Assembly (NCBI GenBank): GCA_958510825.1
Contig: OY294048.1
Span: 13,099,589-13,163,588 of the forward strand
Direction of reading: 5' to 3'
DNA from: Brachypterus glaber
Taxonomy: Eukaryota; Arthropoda; Insecta; Coleoptera; Kateretidae
Length of the DNA stretch: 64,000 bases
Positions 49,065-61,100 of the stretch are shown in pieces. A model generated the notes under the pieces. That model worked only from the letters and a program-made list of their open reading frames with translations. It was not told the origin of the DNA and did no database searches. A program made the translations under genes and the position numbers. The number at the start of each line of letters is the position of its first letter. The first letter of the stretch is position 1.

Positions 49065-49601
49065 GGACGCAAATTTTTTTTTACTGATTTCGACTCAGAA
49101 TGGTCTAAAACGTCGAGAAAAGAGAAAAAAACTAGGCCAAAGATTTTGACTTTTCGGCGAAGATTTCAATACATCGACACTCTTAGTAGCACTAAGTGCC
49201 GATGTAATTCGGGCAGATTTTAGGTGTGCCACTTTTTCTTAAGTTTAGTGTACTAATATTATATGTGTATTTTTATATTATATGTGTATTTTTGTTCTTT
49301 ATTTATTTATACCGTTTGTCTTTATTTGTTATCAATTTTTTGTGGTCTTATTTTGCTTGTTTAACCTTTATTATTTTATAGTGTGTTATGGAAATTGCTC
49401 TTGATAAACATGATGTGTAAGTTGATGTGTAAGTTGATAAATTTGAAAATTTATCATATTAGGGGAAATTGCATTGGGAAAATAGTATTTCTACAGTTTA
49501 TTTTTATTATTATTTTTATGGTATTTATTTAAATTGTGTATCTAGTTTAGTTAGTTATTATTTTAATTAGTATTTAGTATGTATATATGTTTACAAGTGT
49601 G

Positions 49602-49640
<39 letters not shown>

Positions 49641-52063
49641 GTATCGGCACGCTCAAATGCTAGACATTTCTGTGCCTATAGCATATTTATTGAATTGTAT
49701 TTTTTTTTTCTCAATAAATATTATTATTATTATTATTATTAATTAAAATGCAAAAATTACCACTTCTGAAAGAACACAATAACTAAAGAGCGCACAAATG
49801 GTAGTATAAATAATCCATCTGGCGAAAAAGTTGTCGGTTATAAATTTTGAGCAGTTGACCAATTTTTTAACCACTGTGTTTTCCGGCTCCATATCCGTAT
49901 ATTTTGCGACATAAAAAGGGTGCAACCAAGTCAGTGGAATCAGTATAAACACGATTATTGCTACTGTTGCAAGAACTGGCCATGCATCTGTGTCCCAACT
50001 AAAACATATTTTTTTCAATACCCAGCCTTAAAAATTTAAAGCTAAAATTCAAAGTGTTTTAAAAATATAGATGCTAAATTTAAGAGGCGATTCTACATCC
50101 AGTATATGAAAAAAAAGTTCCTAAAAAGATTGGTCTGAAAACGAGCCCTCTAAGGGTCCGTCTAAATTTAGGTTTTAATTAAATATTTTTCTATTTTGCG
50201 GCTTTTATAAGCTCATAATCACACGCATTTTGCATGTTCTTATAGGCCCATAAGAGGTTTGTACTTTTTTCTTTTGGGTTGGCAACAGACAAAAGCCTAT
50301 CGTTTGACGTTTTTCGTGCAAATGTCAACGTCGCTTTAAAGTTTAATTTTCTACAAAATTTTGTGTTTAGGTTATTTTTTTACCTTGTTAAAATTGTGGC
50401 TTGGTTATTTGCAGTGAAAAAGAGAAGACATGACCATAAAATATATCAAAATATCATTTTTTCTCAGAATTTTAAACATGGCGAAAACTGTAATGCCAAC
50501 CCGAAACAAAATCCCTAAATCAGTCATCAATTTAAATGGTAGTTTTTTTAAAATTTTAGAGCATAATAGGAAAAATTGTATAAAGCACTCGTTTCATAAC
50601 ACGTTTTTAGCGCACCAGTACTTTAGAAAACTCGCCGCAAGCGGCCCTTTTTGTAAACTTGTACTCGTGCGCTAAAAACGTATGTTATGAAACTAGTACT
50701 TTAATATACTATTTTTTGGAACTACAACGATATTTTCACTTACGTCTAAATGCAGTTTTAAGAGTACCACGGACTCTCAAAAAAATAAACTTTTATAGTA
50801 GCTCCTTTAAAAGCGATATTTTGATTTTTTTTATGAGAACTCTGTTTATGGTTTTTGATGTAGAACCACCCCGCAGTATTAAAATTTTTATTAGCGCATT
50901 CCTATTTTTAATGCTTAAAATGATCTCTTTAACGGTTTCTCTAGGCTCCACCGTGTTAAATAAATAGTACCTTTTTATATACTTTTAAATAATGAGAAAA
51001 AGCTACAGATTGAAAATCTTGGGACAACAAAGTGACAACGCTCCCAATTTTGCACGCCCATGGTTAAAGCTACCAAATAAAAATTATACAGCCTGATTGC
51101 CTTTACATGTGCAAAATGTTTTGCTGTGGTTTATAGGGTCCTAGGGATATTTAATAACAAGTATATTTTTAGGGGAAAAAAAGTTTATGTATGATCATGC
51201 ATCATTATGCATAGTTATGTCTAATTTTACCTAAAATTATGTCTAATTTTACCTAGAATTTTACATGATTATGCATGATTATACATAATCATGTATGAAT
51301 TTTGACTATGCATGAATTTTGACCCGGTATGATCATGCATAATTATGTATGGACTTTATATACCTATGCCTAATTATGTATGATCATGCATAACATTTTA
51401 AATTTTTGTGAAGACGCACCATGCATGACAAAGTTTTTGTATGATTATGCATAATTTTGCATCAAATTAAGTATAACTATGCATAATTAATGTAAAATTA
51501 GACATAATTATAAATAATTATGCATAATCATACTTAAACATTTTTTCCTGAGATTTATATTTATCTATACCCGGGGAAAAAGTTTATGTATGATTATGCA
51601 TAATTATGCATAATGATGTCTATTTTTGCCTTAAATTAGGTAGAATTATGCATGATCATGTCTGAATTTTGACCATGCATGGTCGAATTTTGTGTGTTCA
51701 TGCATGATTTTTTTTCCGGGGTTTGTTAGGGTTGCAAGAAAAATAAATAAAATTGTACTGTGAGGAGGCGGTGGGGCGCAAGAATTTTGGCGAAATGTAT
51801 GTAGGTCACGCATTTTCCAAATTAAAGAAAAAAATACAAAAATTAATTAGCAACTTAAAACTTACCTGGGTAAAGTTATATTCTGAAGTAAATAGACACA
51901 AATTATTATAATAATTTCGAAAATTAAATAATATTTAAATAAAGGATCTGGCACTTGCAAATATCTGTTTTCAATTGAACAATCTCTAAAACGTATCAAA
52001 AAACTATTGATATCCTTGTTCTTGTAAAACTGGCTAAAAAAAGGAAATGCTTTAAGTTTTATG

Positions 52064-52114
<51 letters not shown>

Positions 52115-55100
52115 TTTTTTCACTACCAGCCTAAAAGCACATCTTTATTAGTGTTCTTTTCATTGGTAGAAATATTATTTCTCTACCTATGACGTCAGAG
52201 GTTCTAAAAATAATAAAATTGCACCATGGTTAATAATGAATTTTTATTCAGCTGTTTTGGCATCTGTTGTTTCACTTAATTATTAAATCACATTGCTATT
52301 TACAAGTGTCTTTAGGCACCAAATTTATTTATTGCATGATAAATTAAAAAATATTAACTAAATTAGTACCTATAAAACATCTTTTACAAAAAAACACTTC
52401 GAAAAGTGAAAATCATTGGCCCATCATATTCAACCATAGATTATACAACCCATATATTATCGTAAGGATCATAGATTACTAGAGGTACAACCCCCATATA
52501 TTGATTTTTGAGACAATAGATTCTCCCTCACAGTTTTCGCCTGTCCCCTTATTTCTGGGGGAGTACCAGAATCATCACTTTGCATTTCACTTTCCATTTT
52601 TATATATTTTATTACACTTAACACGGAAACACTTTCTAACTTAATAATTTTAGCAGATCACCAGAAAATTTCTGCCAGAAATGTCAAGTTATTCATTTGT
52701 TTTTTTAATGGCCGCGAACGGCCAGCGTGATATTTTAAATTTATAAGCTTTTTCATTAAATTTTAGTAAAAAAATAAATAAATAGCTAATTAATTGTACT
52801 GGTAGTGAAAAAAATACTATATTTTCCACGTGAGTGAAGATTTAACATTTTAGACCGCGTCTTGCGGGCTTCGCGCTTGCGCGCTCATCACGCAATTTGA
52901 CGCAGGTCAAAAATGTTAAACTTCTCTCACTTGGTAAATAATATACTATTATTGCTCAAAAAACAAATAATAATTTACAATTTTACAAATGCAATAAATA
53001 TGCTATTTGCACTAAAATGTTTACACATTTGAACGTGCTTATTACAACAAAAAAAATAAATAAATAACAAATGTATTAATTATAATTAATAACTTAAAAC
53101 TATAGTATTAATAGTAGTAATAATAATGATAATTGCTATAAAGTGTAATGTTATAAAAACAGAACTAGAAAAGGAAAAGGAACGTTACAAAAAATAGTAC
53201 TAATTATCTTTTTTTTTTCTTTTTTTTTTCCTTCAGATTATATAGATCGACTGATATCATGATGTTTCCTTAAGGCATAAATCAACACTGTAAAAACTGA
53301 ATGTAAAATAATGTAAAAATACATTAATTTACATAGTACACTAATTTAATTTACTATACTGGACTGTCAGGGTTCCCACCAATCCTGGAAAACCTTGAAA
53401 ACCTGGAAAACGCATGGAATTTAGATTCCCACCTGGAATACCTGGTATTTGAATTTTTTTCTTAAAAAATACGTTTTTTACCTGGAATTTAACACAAAAA
53501 TATATTTTTTTTTAAGAGAAATTAAATAGCCTTAGCACAAAAATTAAAGGTATAAAAAACATCCTAAATTTTTAGGTGATTTTGAAAGTAACTTGGCGAA
53601 AAATGGTCGTAGAGCAATGATAAAATAGTATATTACGCACCGAGTACGCGAACTTAGTTTTTAGTGCACGAGAATGCTTTTTTCTTTTTTGTTTCTTTTT
53701 TCAACCTCAAGGTATCTCAAAAGAACCCCAAACGTTCAAATCGCTGCCATCTTTTATTATGATTAAAATTGTCACTTTTGCTAAAAATCAATTTTTCTTT
53801 TTTTTTTATTCATTTTTTGAAGATTTTTTTTCGAAAAAATTTGATTTTACAAAATTCACAATGCTACGAGGTATGACAATCAATTACCCGAAATTATTTT
53901 TTTCGAAAACAAAAATCGAAAAAACAATATTTTTTTTTAGTTTTTTGTTACTTTAATATTATTATTATATACTAAAACTATTTTACTATACCTAAAATTT
54001 TAATAATTTTTACCTGGAAAACCTGGAAAATACCTGGAATTTGAATGTCAGTTTTTGGTGGGAACCCTGACTATGTATAATTCATGAATTTGTGTAAAAA
54101 GATTTAATTTTTTTGTAAAATAATGTACAATATGCAAAATATTACCATTATAGACTATGTAATTTTTCACGTACCGGTTTATGCCAACATATTACCATTT
54201 ACAGACTATGTAATTTATTTTTACTGTGAAGCCGTGAAGATATGTAATGCGCCCATATAAATTTTTATTTAATGAAAGGATTTTTTTCACCATTTTTATC
54301 AAAGTAATGTTTTATGAAAATTTTATCGGACTTTTCTTTTTATTTTTTAATATTTTTCTTTATGTTTATAATTGGAATTAAAAAAAAATAAATAATATAT
54401 TTCTAATGATTAAAGTATTCTTTTCTGAAAAATTGGAGTTAATCGAACTTTTCGTTCTATTTTTTATAATTCTTTGAAAAGCTGCTTCACCTAAAACTTT
54501 TTTTTAAAGGATTTATAGTTCCACCTTTCATAGAGCTTGATATATTTATAAAATTTTATATCGTTCGGATACTCCGTTCTTGAGGAATCGTGTTCACAAA
54601 AAACTTGAGTAACGGTCCGGATGAAAACCTCCGGACGGGCGATTTTTTTTTAAGTTTTTTTTTTTTAGTTTTTCGTCGGCAGGGTGCAGGCTTCCGTGGG
54701 CCCTTCTTTAGATTATTGCATTATACACTGCCGCACATTAAATCCCGGACATCCAAAAAATTGCCATTTTTTAAATTCAAATATTTCGAAAACTAATTAA
54801 TGGATTTTTTTTGTTTTAAAGCTTAAACATTCTTTACTTTTGTTTTTATTTAGGATGGTTAAAAAAAGTACTTTTGTATTAACAGCAACAAATAATGTAC
54901 AACTATGTTTTTTGCCCCATCTTCTATGACTTGCATGGTACGCCACTGCAACTGTTTGTCAAATTTTTAAGATCTCTCTTATTGCCGCAGTTTTAATGAA
55001 TATTTTCTTTTTTAGTTTTTTATATTTTTACTTCTGGTTTAGGAGATATCAGGCAGTTCTGCGAAATCACCGTTAAGCCTCCGTCAGACGGCAACAGAAA

Positions 55101-58100
55101 GTTGCCCTGGGATGAAGAAACTGTAGAAGAAGAAGTCAAAGACATGAGCTTCAAATAAAAAACAACAATTCTGCTGATTTAGTACTTTTTGAGTTAACTG
55201 AAAAAATGACAACTTTCAGGAAAATCCTGATATCTCCTAAACCAGAAGTAGAAATATAAAAAACTAAAAAAGAAAATATTCATTAAAACTGCGGCAATAA
55301 GAGAGACCTTAAAAGTTTGATAAACAGTTGCAGTGGCGTACCATGCAAGTCCTAGAAGATGGGACAAAAACATAGTTGTACATTTTTTGTTGCTGTTAAT
55401 ACAAAAATACTTTTTTTTAATCATTCTTAAAACAATCAAAAGTAGAGAATGTTTAAGCTTTAAAACAAAAAAAAAATCAGTCAAATCCATTAATTAGTTT
55501 TAGAAATATTTGAATTTAAAAAATGGAAATTTTTTAGGGGTCCGGGATTTAATGTGCGGCAGTGTATTATAACCACCCATAAAAAACTACTTACTCATAT
55601 TTGGAAAAATTCATTTTGTCAATGGCTTTCTGCATTTCATGGTTTACACTGCTATTTCTCTCCTTAAATCTTTTAATATTGGTGTTCATGAACGCCGTTC
55701 TTCTGTCTGTGATTTCGGAACTTCGTACAGCTTTAGATTTTGCGCCGAATGCGCTATATCTCCCGCTATTAGTAATCTAAAACAAACTAAATTTGAAAAG
55801 TTGAAATTTCAAGTTTTAAAGTCGAAATTTCAATATTTTAAACATTTAAAACGTTTTCTAAGTTGATTTTGACTTTTAAGAGTGGACTTTAAAATTAAAG
55901 TTTAAGTTTTGACTTTTTAACTCGAAATTTCATCTCTTAACTCAAAATTTTCAACTTTAAAACGTTGAAATTTCAACATTTTAACTTGGATTTTATTCAG
56001 TTAAAATTTTTAAGGGAATTTTAGCTTAAAGAGTTCGAATTTCTACTTCTAAAATTCTGTAAATTAAAAAGTGAAAATGTCAACTTTTTTTATAAAAGTG
56101 AAAATTTCAAGTTATAAGCAGTACTTGGCGAATTTCCGCGTCGACTGTAGCGTTGACGCGAGGTTTTAAATTTCTTTTTATCTTGATTTTTTTTAATGAT
56201 TCCATTTAAACGAGTAAGGTGGGAAAAAAAGTTATTGATAAATAAAAATTTAAAACTTTAGTATTCTTAAAAGATAAAAATCGAATGTCGGTTTTTTCTT
56301 TGAAAAACACCGATATATATACATATGTATAGTTAATATGTATAGTCAGTATTGTTGTGTGTAACAAATTAGTTGTCAAATGTTTCGATTTAGTGACCTT
56401 TATAAAAATTTCCCTTATAATTCGGCAAAATTATTCCGGAAGCCTATGTTTCTGTGTTTATTTTCAACGTTGATGAGTCATAATTGAGTTTACGCCGACT
56501 ACTGGTTAAGTTAAGTTAAAACTTTATCTTTTTTAATAATGTTTTTCTGGGTGGACCTTCTGGAGTTTCGTAAATCTGACCAGAAATTAGTATTTCAAAA
56601 CTTACGTTACTCCTTTCAATGATAGAAACTTCGTTATTTGCTTCGTCTATCGTGGCTCTCCTGCTTAAATTTATTCCAGAGTTATTTTTGACAAAAATTG
56701 ACTGACGCGGTGCGGCTGGTACTTGATCAATTTCCTCAGAATTGTTGTTTGTGTCAGTTTCATCAGTTGAATCTATAGAGCTGCTGTGCATGTGTTGTAG
56801 AAGGGTGCCTTTCCAGGGAATATTTGATTTGCGTCTGGATACTGAATCTTTGGGGCTGCTTGGTGTGTGGTTATTATTTTCGTGCTAAAATTACAAAACA
56901 AGCTGAAACCGATACCTTTTCTTGACAAGACCTGATGTTAGGGGCTCTCCATATATTACGTAACGCAATTTAAAAAAAATGACCCCCCCCCCTGTGTAAC
57001 GGGTAACAATATAAAAATTTGTATTTTTTTTCTAACATATCTTGATACAGAATTACGCATAATGCAAGACGGTAAAAGGACGGTGTAAAAATGATACATA
57101 TTTATTATAATAATACATATAGCACTTAATGTACTTAAAGGATACTAAAATAAAAAAACTAAATATTAGTTATTTTTCCATGGACAAGTCATGTGTGTTT
57201 CCAAGTCTACAAAAGGCATTACAGATCGTTCTGTTTCTTGAGTGTTTGTTAGACATTGGCTTAGGTACATACATTGGTGTTTTGTGAGTACACATTCTGC
57301 GCGAAAATGTATCATCGCCGATGATTCATCTGCATGATCACGCAACAACAGGGCCGTAAGATTTTTTTTTAATATCAATGTCAACAGTTTTTTTTACTGA
57401 TTACAATATTATTTAAATATGCATAGTTCCGTCAATTTTTGTGTGAAAAGGGGAATTATGGGCCACTAAATAGTAATTTATGTTGAAATAAAAATACATC
57501 TGCTAAGCTGAGGAAATAAACATTAAATTTATTAAATTCCGTTACGTAACGTTTACCTAGACCCCCCCCCCTCCCCCCTGTCACAAACTGTAACAATTTT
57601 TCTAACCCCCCCCTAGGCGCGTTACGTAATATATGGACAGCCCCTTATCGCTATATCATTCTAGGACACAAAATATTACGAAAATTATAATTACACTGCA
57701 TTGCACTCAAAAATTTGTCGACACCATTTTGGTTGATTCTAGACCTATTTAAATAATTTAAAATATTGTTGTTCTGCTTTAAAAAATCTCCGTCACTGGA
57801 TTAAATCTTAAACTTTTTTTATTTTTACCAACCAAAAATTAAAGACGTATTTATATAAAATTTTATATCCAAATATATCGAAAAAATGCGAAAAAATCTC
57901 AGTTTTTCAATTTAGAAGCCTATAAAAAACAAACGAATAAAGATATTTTAAACCCGCTTTTTTTGGCATAGAGCCATATTAATAGAGAACCAATCTACCG
58001 CAAAAACAAATTAATTAGACCTTAATTTTTTTTACTACAACTGTAGGCAAAAAAAACACTGTGCGCTATATCTCAAAAAAACGACCTGATCGAGATAAGC

Positions 58101-61100
58101 GGAAAAAGGTTCCGAGGTCAGTGCATCAAATATAGCCAGCAGCACCTAAAAGGTCTCCGGCAAATAAAAAAAGTCTTTTTTCGTAGAACAGTGTTATTGT
58201 AGAATAATACTTACATACCAAGGTAGAGAAGACATTTTTTATAGCCGAGTGTATTAAATCCCGAGCTGCGTAGCAGCGAGAGGTTTAAGAGTGCGAGGCT
58301 ATAACAGTCTTCGCTACCGTGGTTTATATATTATTTTTTTCACTACTAGCGCATTTATTCTTATTATTTAACATTTTTATATTAATAATAAACTAAAATT
58401 TTTGCTGGATCTTAATTAACTATGCAAAAACAATCGCCATTTCTGAAAACAAATAAATAAATTAAATCAATTTAATAAAAGTTGACAGTTCAAGTGGGTG
58501 GGATTTTGATATTTTTAAATTGCGTGAAAACATCGGTAAGTTGTTTACTTACTGAATAATATGTTATATTCTGTTACAATTAATTCATTTATAATATTTG
58601 CCATGCTCATTAAAAATTATAAGCAACGACATGTCTTTGCAGTTCAAGGAAAATCAAGTGGCATATATGAATTGTTTATAAAATTTACTCCTACTAGGAG
58701 AGAAAAAATTATTATTGCTAAAGTAAGTGGTAAAGAAAATTGATTTCACAGTCTGAAAACATGATAAATAATGGTATGTTCTAAAGCTAGTAGTGAAAAA
58801 AAATAATTATGCTCTTTAATTGAGCAAGAATGTTTAACCTGCGATAAATATTAAGCAAGTTACCACCAAAAAATGTTAGTTCCTACTCCTTCGTCCCCTT
58901 ACCCACAGCACTGTATAACGAAAGGATATACTTACTTCTGGTGAAACCAAATATGTCCTAATATTTTCCTTGATAAAATGGGGGACAGTGTTTCCTTTGG
59001 TATGCGGTAAAATATTATAGTGTTTTTTCAGTAGATCTTTGGTCTGTTGTGTAATATGGACCTTGCCAGGTTCCCCTTCTGTTTCCATAATATTGGCCAA
59101 ATTCACATCTTTGGACCATATATCAAACTGATATTTTACTACTCCTACAAACAGTGGCGAATTTAGAGGGTCGTTATTGGGGGTAATTATCCCAATGATC
59201 AACAATTCAAGAGAAGCAGCATAAAATGCAAGAATTTAGAGTATATCATTACTCTGTAATCGTTTGGTGATGTAGTAGTACTACTATAGTATGCAAACTA
59301 AGTCTTTAGTGTTCGAGACTGAAGTTTTTTTGCTGAGACGGAGTCTCTATTTTTTCTAATACCTAAAGCTAGTAACTCCAAATATCAGTTAAGAATAAAG
59401 TTTAAAAAATATTTTGACATAGCTGTGAGTTTGACAAATATGTTAAAAAAAGTTATTAGTTGCCTCAAAAAATTTTCATTATTGACCGTCGTCAATAAAC
59501 AATGCTTAACAACGGTCAATAATATAATAATATAGATAATATGTAAGCTAGCACTTAATTAGGTAGTAGAAAAAAACCTTACCTATCAAGCCACTTATAA
59601 CTTTTCCAGTATGTATGCCAATTCGCATGTTAACATCTAAATTCTTTTTTCTTCTGATCTTTGCAATTATGGCGATCATCTTCAAGCCCAAATCCACACA
59701 AGATTCGGCATGGTTTGGAGGTGGATTTGGGGGAAGACCAGCTACACAATAATAACAGTCACCCAAGAATTTTATTCTAGTAACTCCCAGCTCCTAGGAA
59801 GAGAGTTACAAAAAAAACTAGATGAACAATCTTATTAATACATCGGCACTATTTTGAAATGTTATGAAAAGGAAAGTTTTATATACTTGCTCCGATGCAT
59901 TTTTTAGGGGGGGGGGCAGAGCAAATATTTTCCAACTAAAAATTGAGAGATTTGTCAACTCTAAAAAAAGTTATACCCCAAGCGGAAAATTATGAAAGTT
60001 CCTTACCTCTGAGAAAAAATTATTACCCCTAACGGAAAAAAGGACATCACCTCTAAAAAAAAGCTTTATTCTTGCGGTATATTTAACTAAAAAAAAATGT
60101 CCCCGCTTCTTCGATTTTTTCAACTAATACTACAAATTTCTCAACTGTAAAACTCCATTTTCCCAACTACATTTGTGATGCCTAATAGAAAAAAAGCAGC
60201 TTGTTTTCCCAACTACCTCCACTTTGTAGGGTATCCCAGCCTAACTGGAGACATCCCTGCTTTTATCAAGTCCATAATTTTCCTATCTGGACTGTAGATT
60301 GTCCGAAGTTGAGCGTGTTTGAGGGGGTGGCGCCCCCTCCTACCCCCTTCTTCCGAGCACCCCTGATTTTACTATATCTTGAAAACAATGTAATTTATGA
60401 AAAAACTTGTTTAACATTTTTTGAGCAGTTTATAAACTTTAATACATTAAGGAATCAGTTATTACAGTTCATTTTAATATAAAATTAACAGGAAAAAGAT
60501 ATCTGCATTCATAATTTATTCAAATTTAAAAATTCATATTTAAATATGCAATAATTTCGGCATATACATTTCCTGGTCATGAACAGTGATCGGACTTTGG
60601 ATTTTTTAACAGGTCCGCATTAAGGAAACATGGTGTTAAAAAAAAATTTCTGCCGAGAAAAGAATTTGCAAGAGCGCGCTCGAGCGTGGCAAAAGGCGTA
60701 GATTATATCAATTCGGGTACGATTCGCGTAATTTCGGTCTAATTCGTATCTGCAGCGTAGTAAGTTAGCCGTCATCCACAGACTATGCAAGCCTCATCAT
60801 TTTAAAAGCTATGCGTACAAGACATATGACGGCACATCAAGCCAATTACATTACTGTAATGTTTTACGCTAGTTATGCGGGTGCAACGAAGTAACAACTC
60901 TTCTCTCTAGAATACGCATACTGTTAATATAAAGTATCGCCAACATCTCGGTTTGTTTGTAAACAAATAGTAGGTATATTCAGGCCTGAACAATAATAAT
61001 TACCAGTAACTGTTATTGTTGTCTCTGTTAGAACAAACCTGTGCGAGTAAGACAGACAAATGTATATGTTGGCTACGTTTTTTTCAGTTTTTACAAATGA

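Noticed and set aside
52121..52807. CACTA-superfamily transposon from the CACTAC start
   Set aside because: No 2-3 base duplication directly outside CACTA; the inverted match continues outward through the T run to TA.
57166..57384. 72-residue frame, also seen at 63222-63464
   Set aside because: Both lie inside copies of the Harbinger-like MITE; no transposase or DUF-like motif is visible and the C-terminal halves differ.
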